Shown here: positions 20,905-34,464 of the stretch, in pieces
Layout: each line of letters opens with the position of its first letter
Numbering within the stretch: position 1 is the first letter of the stretch
Assembly (NCBI RefSeq): GCF_034190915.1
Contig: NW_026947507.1
Span: 30,742,001 to 30,806,000, forward strand
Origin: Cavia porcellus
Taxonomy: Eukaryota > Chordata > Mammalia > Rodentia > Caviidae
Direction: 5' to 3'
DNA length: 64,000 bases
Notes under the pieces: model-generated
Database searches by the model: none
The model's input: the letters and a program-made list of their open reading frames with translations, nothing else
What the model was told of the DNA's origin: nothing
Translations under genes and position numbers: made by a program

Positions 20905-23414
20905 CAGTTCTAGTAAATATTTAAAGGAAATGAACAAATAGACCAAAGTTGTCCTTTAATGCCACAATCAAAGGACTGGTGGATGGGTGGCATGGAGCTT
21001 TCATGATTACAGCACTCATTTAGAGCAATTTTGGTTATTTTGACTAGATAGAAGACTTATTTAATCTTACTTCTTATTACATGATCAGTCAAGGAAGAGA
21101 GACATGTCTTGTTTTTATTTTTATGTCAACTAATTCCTTTGCAAAACAAGTTAGAGTAGGAACTTTGCCACTAGAAATATTAGCCAGAGTCAGGCCCATG
21201 CTGTACCATGTCAACCTCAGCAAACTGACCTTAATAAATCTTATGTCAATTTTTAAAATGCAGATGAAAATAGCACCTATATCACTGAAATTTAAAGTAT
21301 CTAAATAATGAAGTAAAGTTCTTTGTATAGTGTGGGAACTACTAAATATATATAAGCTCTCATTATCACTAAGAAGTAAAACATAGCCAGCTTTTATACA
21401 CGGATTTTGTTTCTATCATGGACTAATATAGACACTAATTCCTAGACATGACTTTTATATACAAGATTAGCCCCAAAGTGTTTATGCAATAATAAAACAA
21501 GAATATGGCATTTTAAATCAAATTAAAGTACGGAGTATACTACAGACCAAAGAAAAATTAAAAATATTTCCCTTAAATTAAATGTTAGCTGCATTTGAAT
21601 CATTTAAGTTTAAAAATAATTGAATACTATTTTGTTTAACTTTCTTTTTACTAAAAGAAATTAGGTCCTTAATTGTGCAGAGACATCCAAATACTGAAAT
21701 GGCAAGAGAGAATTTCATGTTGTAAATGTAAAATTAAATTTTTAATGTTCCTATTTAAGTTTACAACTCCTTGAGGAAATTACCTTCTGACAAAGCTGAA
21801 TGAGGCTGGAAGTATCACTGCAGAGAAAGTCCCAAGCACTCTGCACTGAATTATCTTTTGACACCTTCGACATTACCTTTGATGTTCTTGTCACAGCCTC
21901 AACGATGACTGGTTTCTTGATGCCTGTCACAGAATGCATTTTCAGGATTCCAGGGTTTCTGAATCAGACAAGCTTCTTGCATATTTTATTAGGCATAAAG
22001 TTTTCTAACACAAAATGGTTAGATGTAACTGGGTCATTGCTACTGAACAGTGAATGACACATTTAATGTCATTTTTCACTGGCAAAGTCTGCTCTGTAGT
22101 TACAGTGAAATGTGATTTGCACAAAGTGAAAAGCTTAAATTATTTTCCTTTTGCCTGGCTGCTTTAAAGAGCAAAGGTAAAGGCACAATTTTAAGAAATG
22201 GGTTCCTTTGTGGAGCTCTATGTTTAATGTCTATAGGAAAATATTACTCACACTCAACAATTTTTGTGAGCAAAAAGATATTGATTTTAACTACTGTTAA
22301 ATGTTGATTTCTAATATTTATTTTACCTCTTGTCATGTTCAAACTAGTGAACCATCAAAGTTTATCATCTTTTGCTCTGAAGGAATGACATGCAGTCTGG
22401 GAATGTTTTAATTTTAATGAAACTTTATGGCACAGTTTTTGTTTAGCACCTGTCAACAATGCCTGGATACATAAAGGATAATAGACTATCTTCCTTTCAT
22501 GTGTTGAGGAAAAAAAGAAAGCATATGAAAACCTTTGCAATAGAGGTGATGGGTTCTAGTAGAGTGAAACACAATACACGATAGCTAAGTGATGATTTTG
22601 GAATTTTAAATATGATAAATCTGGAAACACATATTTTGCTCCTTATAAAATGTAAATTACTTGTGGATCTGTATTTAAGCATGATATAAGAATGATACCA
22701 AAGTCCACTGGAACTGCAAAAAGCATAGAGGTGAACATGCGGTAGCTTCATGAGAACTCTCAGCCATTGTTCCTGAGAAGCATGGAGTTTGTGTGGCCCT
22801 GTGTGAAGAGAGGAAGATTAAAGACATGTCCAGGTGTGAGGACACAGACATCCACGAGTGTTGTGATAAGAAAGTCAGGAAAATGATGCGAAGCCACTGA
22901 AAGTTTAAGCAGGGAAAGAAAATGGTCCTGTGTGTGCTTTACTGTGTCACTCCGGTGTCAAAATGAGATGGACTCAAAGGAAGTAAACCAGAAGGGTAGA
23001 ATCCAGTGCCCATCAGGTGCTTATTATATAAGCTGTGCAAAGAAAATGTTGAACGTCTGAGATCTGGTAATGGTAGCAGCAGAATGGAAATATCTAGTAA
23101 GCATATGAAGCAAAGCTTGCAGATGTTTACTTTTGAGACATTTTAAGCTCACTGGAAGTTCTCAGTGTTCTCTTACAATTTGTGGGTTATAGGACTTGGA
23201 ATATATGATAATTCAAGCACACATATGTCAGTTACCTGAGTAAGATTGTTAAAATTCATAAAAACTTTACTTCTGGGATCTGGGTTACTTTCTAACTGCT
23301 CTTACTCATTTTATTTGAAATTACTGTTCACATCTTTATAATAAAATTTCAAGATGTACATTTCCACTTGCCTAAGGCTTTAGCTTTTTATTTTGTGTCA
23401 TTCTCTTTTGATTA
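20905..23414. other. mostly unique DNA, no gene seen
   Basis: Short open frames at 21081-21308, 21800-22057 and 22355-22751 lack recognisable domains. 22840-23000 has the look of an old mammalian interspersed repeat (gaagccactgaaagtttaag, cagggaaagaaaatgg) that I cannot name. Confidence 0.4.
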
Positions 23415-23600
23415 TGGTACATATTGTAAGGTAGGATGGCAATGATATTTCTCATCTCAATTCACTGTTGGGAAAAATGAGACCCAAAATATTACATACT
23501 AAAAGCTTTTCAGTTGTTTACTGATGGCAATATGGCTTGGATACAAATTTCCAAATGCTCCCCCTGCTAACCCTTCTCAGAAGAGCTCAGTTTTATTTAT
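23415..23600 (+). mobile_element. possible MIR/L2-type ancient repeat
   Basis: attgtaaggtaggatggcaa, then tcactgttgggaaaaatgag, acccaaaatattacat and ggcttggatacaaa follow the order of the conserved MIR/L2-like sequence (number of bases, T/A-rich part, gaggaaactgag-like part). Diverged. Confidence 0.35.
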
Positions 23601-24544
23601 CTTTTTTTCCCAAGTGTTTTCTGATAAATCTCATGTGCTTGTGAAGGGAATATTTTAAGAAATATTAATATAGCACATTTACTAAATATGAGCAAATTAG
23701 GACCAGTAGTACTTTAGGGTTAGTTCATTTGTTCACTAAAAGCAAGAAGGTTGCAAAAGAAAAATATCATTTATTTCTAAGTAAATACATACGACATTTA
23801 AGTTTTATTCATATTTCTTTCACCATATCTAAAATTGGCTTGACTTTTTTTTGTTATTACTTGACAGGAAAGATACAACTGAGATCACATTAGGAAGCAG
23901 AAATGGAAAAATTCATGCCTTTATAATACCAGAAAAAGATAGATTTAGCTTTTCATAGGATGATTTTGATCATTTATTATGTCATCTGAGTGAAAATCTA
24001 TGTTCCTTTTGGTTTATTGTGTTGTTTTACTCTTGTGATGCATACATGTAAGGCCGTTTTAAAAGTAGTATATAGATTCTAAAATAGAATCAGTTTGTTT
24101 CAGGAGCCTGAAATAGAAAATCAAATGAGTCCTTGGCATGAATGCCTCCGTGACAGCAATGTGATGGGAATCCTTGTCATTCACATCAGGATGTCAAAGT
24201 GTCACCCACATGAACATCAGAAAAGATCTCTTCGCATCTTCAGTCACTCCGAGGAAGATCTGTACACTTGGATGATTTTTCTGGTTAACCCATATTACCT
24301 GCCAATCCCTTCATCACAACAGTGGTGAATATTAACTACAATAGGAGCTTTCTGTAACAGTTTCTCTTATCAAGTATCACCTTGCTTTCGCTTTGTACTT
24401 TTCTTCTGGAAAGTGTAGTCTCATACTGAGGAAAAGACAGTGTAACTCAGTCAATAGCAAAGACAGTGTAACTCAGTCCTACATTTAAGCGACTTTTGCT
24501 CTGTGCTTAAAAGTGGAGAGTAAGAATTTACAGTAAAAGATTGC
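23601..24544. other. unique DNA with a 26-bp tandem duplication
   Basis: aaagacagtgtaactcagtc at 24433-24452 is repeated at 24459-24478. No gene recognised; the plus frame at 24095-24328 has no recognisable domain. Confidence 0.5.
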
Positions 24545-24842
24545 TAAAAACTTAAAACACTTTGTGACTATAATATTAAGTGAAGTAAATCAGACATACA
24601 AGCTTAAATAGATCACAGTTTATCTTATATGAGAACTTCAAAGTATAAATAAAGATTAAATAAATTAAATGATTAATAAGAAGCAGAGAGATACATCTTT
24701 ATCAAATGGAAAGGGCATTGAAGGGAGAGTGGGAAAGGCAAGGGGATGAAAAAAGAATTAAGATGTGTTATGCAATGAAACAGCTTCACACGAAGAAGGT
24801 GAACTTCATGTACTGCAAACATATGCTAATAAAATTTTTAAA
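24545..24842 (+). mobile_element. L1 3' end (5'-truncated)
   Basis: attaagtgaagtaaatcaga and cttatatgagaacttc (L1 3' region), a G-rich part (gggagagtgggaaaggcaag), gaattaagatgtgttatg, catatgctaataaaa and an A/T-rich end. Confidence 0.75.
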
Positions 24843-26161
24843 CTATGGCAATTGATTTTTTGTTAAAGCAAATTTAATATAATTTTTGACAAAATTATTG
24901 TTTACTTCTTTATTTTTTACTTTAAAGCAATGAGCTAGGAGCTTAAAGAAATTTTATTGTTTTAAAAATGATATGTTCCAAATTATTTAAATCATGCAAA
25001 ATCATTGCATACAACCAGTGAAATATATTTTAGGGAATTATAAATATGCCTGTTTTAGCAAAAAAATAGTGTTGAAAATACACATCACATTATATTTTCA
25101 TGAAAATACAAATCTGAACCTCAGGGAATGTGTCTACCATATTTTTGGTTAAAAGTTTCTTATAAATGTATATGAGCAAATAGCTATCATTGTATGCTGA
25201 AAGATATGACCAGCAACAGGTGAAGTGATAACAGAAAAAATAATGGTAATTCTAAATAAATATCAAAAATAGAACTGAACCCTGCAATATAACCTTAACA
25301 TATTAGGAAGTATACTTTTATCACTCAAGGCATTTATCAATGTACTTAATACTAGAAATTTGCTCCATTTCAACTATATTGGTATGAATTTTCAGCATTA
25401 ATTAATGCTTATATGTTTTGCATAGAGCCATAGATCTCATTAAGTCCTAGTAATAAATTAGTTTCAGTTGTCAACCTCAGATTCTAGCAGTCCCATAATA
25501 ACACACCTAACTTAGACCTTGTATAAAAATAAAAATCTGTGAAAGTTCAGTAAAACTCAAAATCAGACATATAATTTTGGATTAATTCAAGGCCTCGTAA
25601 AGGTGAGATCACCCTGGAAATACCACTGGCCTTGTTTGTAGAACTTTATCACTGGCCTTGACAACCTTTCATGTCTCTTTTAACTCTGAAATTCTTTTAT
25701 ATTATAAACCATGAGAATGTGGCCAAGGGCTATTAAATGCAGATCTGGGCACAGATCTCTGGAGAGACCTGTAGAGCCCAGATGCTGGTATTCATTGATC
25801 ATAACCCAGAATTCCTTCGACTGCATAACAGGTTACTACTATTTCAATTCGATTTGTCTTAGGAATTGTTAAAAATACGGGATTTTGGAGCTTTTGAGAA
25901 CTGTTTCTTAGTTCATATTTTAAAATACAGTTTTGAGTAAAGTATATCTAATATCCTATACATGTTATGTGTTTTTTGAAAACATAATGTAAAAAGTCTA
26001 TTTTCTTTTTTGAAATTCTTCATTGTGTTTTTTAGAATACAATAACAGTCCTGACCCTTTACATTTAAAGCTGTAATAAGAAAAACATATTCATTCAGCA
26101 GACATAGGGATGTGTGTTATGGAAATCACTTGGTTAGGTGTTGTAGGGGAAAAAGAAAACC
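24843..26161. other. AT-rich DNA, no gene seen
   Basis: No repeat family recognised. A small imperfect repeat of atcactggccttg occurs near 25617-25660. Confidence 0.4.
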
Positions 26162-26171
26162 TAGTAAAACA

Positions 26172-26246
26172 GGATCTGGGATTTAGCTCAGTGGCCTGCC
26201 TGGCAAGCGTGAGGTCATGAGTTCAATCCCTAGTACAAAAAAAAAT
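26172..26246 (+). mobile_element. ID SINE, short copy with target-site duplication
   Basis: atttagctcagtgg (A-box) and gagttcaatccctagtac (B-box) with an A9 tail. It lacks several bases between the boxes compared with the copy at 7149-7239. tagtaaaaca at 26162-26171 recurs at 26247-26256. Confidence 0.9.
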
Positions 26247-26256
26247 TAGTAAAACA

Positions 26257-27237
26257 TGAATTGTCTTTGAAGAACTTAGAGTAAATGAGTGATTATAACA
26301 AAATACCCTATTTTTCATTGTTAGTGAAGTTCTTAGGTGTGTATAATGGTGGTTTAAGAATCAGCAAAGCTTTTTTATTTTATAATTTCTAAAATATTGC
26401 TTTTGATTCTATTGTTTGACATCAAATGGTTAAAAAAAAACCCAGGCTTTTCTTCCTTTTTCCTATGGAAATTCATTAAATATGTCACAGCACTTGGCCC
26501 TACATTTTGCTATCAGTCAGTGCTATTCTGCTCAATTTTACAGTAGAGGGACAGCGTATAATTAAGCGATGTAGATGTAGATGGTGAGTGTGAAAAGTTA
26601 ATTAACTGTGAGATTTTGACAGACACCAGATAATTAAAAATTAAAATGAAAATAGTTTTTTAAAAAAAACACTTCATCATGTACTACTTCATATGATGAC
26701 GCGATGCAGTGTGAGAGAATGTTTTCCATTAGCCGGATTTGTTCGTCCATCACGGTGATCCTCACATTAGGCTCCCAGAGAAGTCCTAATGCACTTCCCA
26801 CCTGCAGTGCCCTTAATCTGTTTCTGAAAGTGACTTTAGAAGTTAGAACACTGCTGTGGCATTAAAGTTTAATACTGTGTTGGCACCCTAGGAAGAAATT
26901 TCTATAAGAAAAAAAATCTGCACAATTGAAACTAAAATTATATTTGTTACAGTTTTCTCTTTTCATGAAGGAAGAAGTGGAGCTTGTGCACCATGTACTC
27001 AGCTGTAAATCATGAGAGACATTGTAGGTTAATGTGTCTCTGCCTCAGTTTCCCAGCACTTTCACTTTGTTGATGAGAGACAACTCATCCATGCAAATCA
27101 TGGACCATCACCCTCAATCAGTAACTTTAAGATGGGTTTGGGCCTAGGGCATGCTGAAAGTTTTAGACTACTAATCCACTTACGTAGAACTTCTAACCAC
27201 AGAAATAAATTTCTTGGACTATGTGAGTCATCCTGGT
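26257..27237. other. no gene seen
   Basis: Mixed AT-rich sequence. No family recognised. Confidence 0.4.
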
Positions 27238-27565
27238 GCTATAGTTGGAAGGTGTTTAAGTATGTCTTCCAGAATTTGTTTGTTGGAAGTTTCTCCCCAG
27301 TTTGCTGGTGTAGCAGTGAGATGGAACTTTTATGCAGTGAGCTTAGTGGGAGATCGTTAGGTTAACTTAGGAAATGCTCTGGAAAGGGATTATGACATCT
27401 CTCCCTCACACATGGGTCCCTCTGTTGCCGGCCACCATAAACTGATACAGTCAAGGAGCGAGACTTTGCAAGAACCTGTGTAATGCTCTTTGGACTTTCA
27501 GCTTCCAAAATTGTGAGCTCAATAAACCTCTATACTCCATAATGTTAGCTTGCTTCTGATATATT
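27238..27565 (+). mobile_element. ERVL-MaLR LTR
   Basis: In order: tagttggaaggtgtttaag, gtttgttggaagtttctccc, tggtgtagcagtgagatgga, ttaggttaacttaggaaatg, cagcttccaaaattgtgagc and tcaataaacctctatac. These match the 5' part and the polyadenylation region of MST/MLT-type LTRs. It appears solo. Confidence 0.7.
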
Positions 27566-29799
27566 ATATACAAAATGTACTGATGCAAACATATTAATGG
27601 GGTGTAATTGTTTTAGACATTTTCTTGCCATTGCTTAGTTTTAATTAAGGTTTATTGAATTTTTATTTTTTATATTTTGCCTGTATATTTTGTTTTGTTG
27701 CCAGCTCCTCCAAAGAATTAAACTCCCCAAAGCAATTCATGAATCTTTGTTATAAGAATAGAAACACAGGTATGCAGCATATATTTTAAATGTTCTCTGT
27801 AAACAAGTTTTGAATAAAAATATAGAATATGAATGTGTCTATTAACAAATATAGTTAAAGTGATTTCAAGAAATTTTTTAAATGGGAGAAACAGGGAATG
27901 TAATCATGCCTACCAGAAAATAGACTACATTGGACTCTGATAATCTGCTTGCCTCGAGTATCTCATTTACTACCTATTAAAACTTTGCCAAATAGTAATT
28001 TTCAGTACATGTACAAGATCACATTTTTCCAGTACCAAGTTGATTAATTCTTCAATTTTATGTAGACATAGGGCAAAACATTTAAATTGTACTTCTCAAG
28101 GGAGAAAAGAGAATAAATAACACTATTTCCAAAAAGTTTGTGGAAACAGTTGCAGAGATAATTACAAATATTGTACTCAGAGAGAAAACAAAACAGTTTA
28201 TTGGCAACATTTCTTTGTTAAATGACGGTGCTCAATGGCATGCTGCATTGATGATATATTATGAAAATTGATTGTTTTTTTAATGTGTGTTCTGAGAGAT
28301 ATTTAATTTTATAGCAGGAATCAATCAATTAATGTGCAGGGCATGAATCATCTCTTGGCACTTGTGCATACCCAAGAAGAGAGAGAAGTGTCCAGTGATG
28401 ATTCAGCCCCATCTATATCAGGAATTAAAGAGGGACAGATTTACCCGGATTAAAGGATTTTGCCTAAACTTCAATCTATATTCTGAGTCTTGATTATACT
28501 GAATATTGAAAGAAATATCTAAAATCATTATGATGATACTGTCACTCTGGTCAATATTTTCTTTAAAGTGTTTTAAGTGAACTTGTACATCTCTGTTTAT
28601 CCTGAGTTTATCTGATCACTGAAGAGAAAGAGTTCCCTAAGTTTTTGAAATGAAAAATGCTATAAAAAGGAAATATTTTTTAAAAAACTACTACTCACTT
28701 AAAAAATGAGACATTGTGTAGTTTTGGGTAACGTGCCCATGTAGCTATCTTGGTGAAAGCTTGAAACTATTACCTCGAAGCTGAAGGCAAAATCTTCCTT
28801 CTCATACAGAAATGACTTCAGGAATTCCTGTCAAAATGGAATTCAATGATTCTTCTTTTCTTCCCAAATGCTTTCTAAAATATCTTCCTTTGAGAAAGTG
28901 TTTTCTGTGTACCCTTGGATAAACATTATGTAAAACACTGAAAACCACAACCTAGTGTAGTAAAAACAGGAAGAAATAATTCCTAGGACTCTCAGAAGTC
29001 TAAGATCACTTTGCTTTCGTATACTGCTCTTTATCCTAAAATCCAAAACCCAGCCTTCAACTATTCAGTTTTGTATGTGGCTTCCTCACTGCCTTTGCAT
29101 TGGAAGGAGTGCTGGAATTGGTCGTCAGTGAGAAATCATGAGAAACCACTTCAGGATTTCTGAGCACATGCTCAGTCTGAGTATCCTGAAAGGCTCCACA
29201 GTGCCAGAAATGACTGCCACTTAGAGAAAATTATGTTGGGAGATTAGATATTATAATTTGTGGAATGGAAGAGTCAGAACAGATGTGAGAAGTGACATGC
29301 AATATAAGCTATGCCAAATCTGAATAAACTTACAATGATGCATATAGTTAAAAATATAAAATATGTTCCTTATCCTTATATGAAGCAGCCATGACTTATA
29401 ATTTCTAAAGGCTCTGCCTTATTTTCATTGCTAAGCCTTGCGTTGCTTTGTTTTCTTTTACTTATGATTGGAGTCTGCATTGTTAACTGCTCAAGCGGGT
29501 CCTGAGCAACAGTAAGTGTTGCACCTGCTGAGAAGTTTGCAGGCTTCCCTATCATTACCTAGGGAGGAGACAACAGCACAAGGGTCTTAGGCACTTTGTG
29601 ATGGCACAGCAGGTAGCATGAGTCTAATGTTCCCATGATTCCTCTGCCCTACTCCCCGGGGCTCCCTGAGAGCAATGTGGAGGGGGCCCAGGTGGACACT
29701 ATGCACTTAATGGGTCTGTGTCACACCTGAGGAGCCTTAGAAATATGTGACTTACGCAGGGACTGTGAGCAAAGGTGCTTGTTCTCTACTTAAGGGGTA
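27566..29799. other. AT-rich DNA, no gene seen
   Basis: No repeat family recognised. 29460-29760 is GC-richer with no recognisable domain. Confidence 0.4.
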
Positions 29800-29912
29800 G
29801 GGAGGAAGAGGAGGGGAGAGTGGGAAATAGGGGAGAAGGGGAAAGAGGAGAGGGAGAAGGAGAAGAGAGACAGACAGGAACAGAGAGACAGAGACAGAGA
29901 GGGAGAGAGATT
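29800..29912 (+). repeat. purine-rich low-complexity tract
   Basis: A run of GGA/GGGA/GAGAGACA words. The plus open frame 29775-29978 is just its Arg/Glu/Gly translation and is not a gene. Confidence 0.85.
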
Positions 29913-29970
29913 ATTCATATTATTTTGGTTGGGAAACAAATCTGCCCTCCAGAGAACTTGGTTTCATTAT

Positions 29971-30350
29971 TGTCTTAGTTTCTTTCCCATTGCTGAGATA
30001 CACTACCCCTAACATGCACAATTCAGAGGACCAGAGAGTTGTTTAGGCTCAAAGTTTTGAAGATCATAGTCAACTGGTTCTGGGATGAGAGGGCCGTGGT
30101 GGAAGGATGGGTGGAGGAAAGTGGTTCGGGTCATGGCAGCCAAGAAACAGGGAGCCCAGAAGCAGCCTAGGGGAGACGTGCTGCTCACGCTCCAGGGTCT
30201 GCTCCAGTGAAGTCTCTTGCCAAAACACAGAACTGTGGGCTCAGCAATGGTTTGAGTACAGTGTGCGCCCCAGAATCCATTCACCTTCCCAAAGCTGCAC
30301 CTCTAAACGCAAGAGACTTTTGCCCAGCATTGTAGATGTGAACCATAGCA
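29971..30350 (-). mobile_element. ERVL-MaLR (MST-like) solo LTR
   Basis: The 380-bp segment begins TG and ends CA. On the minus strand it starts tgctatggttcacatc and contains cttggctgccatgac and a tgagcctaaacaac polyadenylation-type region near its end. attat before and attac after suggest a 5-bp target-site duplication with one change. Open frames on both strands inside it are repeat-derived. Confidence 0.7.
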
Positions 30351-31550
30351 ATTACCCTGATGCATAACCAAGTTAGCTCCTTGCCATACAGCAGCTTTGT
30401 CATATTATGAACAAAGCTGCCCATGGCCTTTGCTCAGAAGGTGTGCAGCATTGCCAAACCCCTGGAGAGCACCTCCCAGCATGCATGGTATGTACCATAT
30501 CGGAAAGATAAACATGTCAAGAATTTGAGCAGGTTCAAAACACAACACGCATTTGCACTCAAAAAAAAAAAAAAAAAAGATTGCTTCAGGCCTAATTGAA
30601 TACAATTTACTAACACTTCGAGCTGTATTTTTTAAGTAAAAACTTCATAAACATTGATTTACAAATATGGAACCAAATTTTGGCAGTTTAGCTATCTTTG
30701 ATCCATGTTAATGTATTTGGATAAATTTTCCGAAATTGGGATTTAGGTACATACCTATAAAGCCCTGTGAACAGGTAACTTATTTGAGAGTATTCCTTTT
30801 ATTGTAAAGAAACTGACCATATCTAACAATTAAATGGACAGAGTTAAAGAAAAATTCTTCTGAGACTTCATTTAGCTAAAAACCTAAGACTCCTTAAATA
30901 TCTAAGCATTGCCCTGAGACCTCTAGTCATTTAAGCCTACTCTCCTAAGAAAGTAAAAAAAGGTTGAGCAAATCTTAGTTTTTCAGGAGAAGTTGAAGAG
31001 GTTCCTTTCTTTGCCTCAGGTCATGCTGCTTTCTCTTCTATAAAGCAAGTGATACCTGGAACAAGTAACTCAAAAGCCTCCCTTCAAAACAAGGACCCAG
31101 GAGACAGAACCCATGTAGAGACAGTGCTACTCGCGTGAAAGGTGATACCAGAAAGTTAGGAGCAAGCAAATTATCTTTTCTTAAAATTTCATAAAACTGG
31201 GCCACACTGACCATGGTTAACAACAAGGTGAACTATTTAGAGATGGCAAGTTTTGTAAAGAAAAGGCCATATACCAATGGAACAACCTATGCAGGCAGCT
31301 TTTTTGTTTTGAGGAGACCCTGAACACCAGTTCAACACTTTATTTGCTGTGATGATTGCGACTTTCAAAAGTTGTTAAAACCAGAAATCAATATTAAATC
31401 CACAATAAAATCATTGGTAGTTGCACAGAAATTTAGCTATTTGTCTGAAATGTTTTTGTGGCTGCTTGTGATGTTACTTGCAATATAGAAGCAAAACTAT
31501 TTTCCTAAAAATAAGTGACTTATATTTTAAAAGCCATTTGAATGTGTTAT
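30351..31550. other. no gene seen; A18 run
   Basis: 30561-30578 is a run of 18 A, possibly the tail of an unrecognised retroposed sequence on the plus strand. The remainder is unassigned. Confidence 0.4.
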
Positions 31551-31631
31551 TTTTTTCATACCAGAAATTGAACTCACAACCTCATGCTTGCCAGGCAGGA
31601 GCTGTACCACTGAGCTATATCCCTGACCCTG
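31551..31631 (-). mobile_element. ID SINE
   Basis: The minus strand shows gggtcagggatatagctcag (A-box region), cctggcaagcatgaggttgt and gagttcaatttctggta (B-box region) with an A-rich tail. Flanks gaatgtgtta and ggatgtattc may be a decayed target-site duplication. Confidence 0.85.
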
Positions 31632-32299
31632 GATGTATTCTTATCCATAATAAAAACATTTTATTTTTTTTAATTTCCCCAGAGTTTGAAGAAAATTCTG
31701 TGTAGTTCTTCCTTTAGAATGAACTGAGTTTCAGATAATATGAAAATAAACATTGAAGTTTAGTTGCTAAAATATATTGCTTTTCAACAATCCTTAGGTC
31801 TCTAAGTACCTAATGCTGTTTATAAATCTGTAAGTCTCTATAATGAAATCTTGTGCTAGTACATTAGTAGTGTGTATTGGATATCTTTGCTGTGTGCAGC
31901 ATTTGAGATTGCTTAACCTTGGAAAGGAAATTTCCTAATGAAGATAATAGGCATAGTAATTGCTGTATTTTTGTCATTTAAATAAAATCAAATTCAGTAA
32001 AAATAACCAGTCATTTAGACACCTTAGCTGTATCTTTATGCTTATTGCCAAATACCAGTACTGGAGCATTTGCCAGGACTAATGTAATACGCCAGTGCAA
32101 CATAAACCAAATCCAAACAGGGAAAAGCCTCACAATACAGGCTGACCTGTTATTTTGCCTACTATTAACCCTTATCTTTGGTATCTAAATATAGCTCTTA
32201 AAATTTTTATAAGGGTAAAAGGCCAATTTGTTTAGAGTGACTAGTTTTAAAACAAATTTTTAACATTTTGTCTTGCTTTTAAAATTCTAATGATTTTTA
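31632..32299. other. AT-rich DNA, no gene seen
   Basis: No repeat family recognised. Confidence 0.4.
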
Positions 32300-32430
32300 A
32301 AAATATAAGTGGGATGGGAGGCAAGGCAAAAAAAAAAAAAAAGAATTAAGATGTGTTATGTATGTATACAAACCCCCTCAATGAATACAGTTGTTATATA
32401 CTGCAAACATACTAACAAAAGTAAACAAAA
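32300..32430 (+). mobile_element. L1 3' end (5'-truncated)
   Basis: tgggatgggaggcaaggc, a run of A, gaattaagatgtgttatg, tcaatgaatacagttgtta and tactaacaaaagtaaac. Same family layout as 24545-24842. Confidence 0.7.
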
Positions 32431-33529
32431 TTTTAAATAATTAAAAATTAAAACTTTAAATTTATCATTTTAACTCTTCTTAAGTGTACTATGTTGTGGC
32501 ATTAAGTATATTTGCTGTGTTGTACAAATATATCTAGAATCCATGCTCAGAATTCTTTTCATCTTGCTTACCCATGAGCCCCTCAACTTACCACGGTGTT
32601 GTATTCCATAAAATCCATCCTGAGAAGCAAACAATGCTTTTAATACACCCGACCTACAGAAGGTGATGGCTGTGCACTGCGGTATACCAGATAGTATCTG
32701 TTGTTTATCCTTGAGATTGTCTAGCTGATTCAGCGCAGTAGCTGAATGAATCATCTTAAATTAAGAACTGTGTGTTTTTATAAAACACATTTTGTGAGAG
32801 TTTTAGTATTCTTATGCAATTCATGATCACCAACAGCCTGGGATAACTCTCAGTCCTTAAGGCTAGCTAAGACTAAGACGGAAAGTATACTCAACTCTAC
32901 CCTGTGTGTTCCAAATGATCAGTTCCAGGGGCCATATTGATAAGAATATCACTATTTGATTATGTCTTTGTTTAAGGACAGTACTGTATAATGAGTTATC
33001 ATCAGATAATTTCTATAGGTGAGTGCATTTCTATCAATAGGTATGGCAAAATTCTGGCTGCTGTGTAACAGTGGAATAACTTTTCTTTATTTCTTGTGGA
33101 AATCTGTTTTTTAGAGACAATTGTATCCTTCTGTGTAAGTAGGGAAGATTGTGTTAACTATTTCAGTAGAAAGAGTTACTTTTGTTTTCAAATGGGAAAA
33201 TATTATGGGGGAGTTAGAATTGAATTTCCATTCAAAAGCAAGTAATATGAAATCTCACAAAGAAAACCACAAGTGGTGAACCAGGGGAGAGATTTTCTAC
33301 TCTTAGCACAAAGGGCTACAAAGAAATAGACAAACAGTTCAGTAAATCAAAAAGCACATATTTAAACAAGTAGTTCCCAGATTCAACCTTTAATATAGAG
33401 CTTTGAAACAGTTCTAAGATTAATAATACATACTTTTGTTGACTCTGTGGGGAAATAATTTTCTAAAAAACTTTATGTGTGTATATTTGAATATTCCCTA
33501 CAAAGAATAACTTGTAAGTGATATTTAAA
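32431..33529. other. no gene seen
   Basis: A 94-codon minus frame at 32470-32754 lacks a recognisable domain. No repeat recognised. Confidence 0.4.
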
Positions 33530-33830
33530 ATTGTAAATTGACTCAGTAATCTCAGTTTTGGGAATTTAACTCAGAGACAAATTACACAGCAGAAAAATGA
33601 TACATATACTAAATTATTCTTCTTACTATTGTTTTTAATAGCAAAAGATTAGAAAGAAATTAAGTGTCCATCAATTGGGCACCAGTCAAATAAATTATAA
33701 TGTGTCCCTTCAATGAAGTATTATTATGTATGAGGAATGAAAAAGAGCTCTCTGTTTTAAAAGGGAAAGTTCTCTAAGTTTTATTGCTCAAAAATGTCTA
33801 AAAAATTGCATGCTACTTAGTTCATTTTAA
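33530..33830 (+). mobile_element. old L1 3' region fragment
   Basis: In sense order: gggaatttaactcagagaca, tttttaatagcaaaagatta, aagtgtccatcaattgggca and caatgaagtattattatg. These follow the conserved L1 3' region. Confidence 0.7.
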
Positions 33831-34459
33831 AGAATTTCAAAGCAAAGAAAAGGAAAATATACCTTTCACTTGAAATCTTTGCAATACAGCATGTATTGTA
33901 TACCATAGGTAATATACACGATTGAACTCCAAGAGAAAAAGTTGATATTGACAAATGATTAATTTTAGTTACTTTCAAGGAGTTTATATTGTGCTACTAA
34001 AATATAAAACTTCAAGAAATTATGGCATAGTCCTTTGGTAATGTACATTATAATGTATTTTAAAATAACCAAATTTAACATAACATGAGTTCATTAGTTA
34101 TGTAGCAACAATATAAAAAAATCAGAAATCTGAGGAATAAAAATCTATTTTAATAATCTGGGTCAGGACTATATTGTCGTGTTCTAAGCAGCATTTTGTA
34201 TACTAATGCTATTGAAATATATTCACCTTCCCAAAAAGCATCGAACTATAGCTAGCCCTGATCACTGTACAAAAGTCATCCAAAAAAATGACAGAAATAG
34301 ATAACTTGGAATGTGATTTTTTATTTGAGGACTTTATTTTGTAAAGTTTTAGTCTCTTATGTGTTCTCAAACTGGACTATGTTTGACTATCCAAACCCTC
34401 CATTGAATTTGTTGTAATTCTTTCAAATAGCTGATATGTTTATTGGGATTTGTATGTGC
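33831..34459. other. AT-rich DNA, no gene seen
   Basis: No repeat family recognised. Confidence 0.4.
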
Positions 34460-34464
34460 TAAAA

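Noticed and set aside
29775..29978. Plus-strand open frame rich in Arg/Glu/Gly
   Set aside because: It is only the translation of a purine-rich low-complexity tract.
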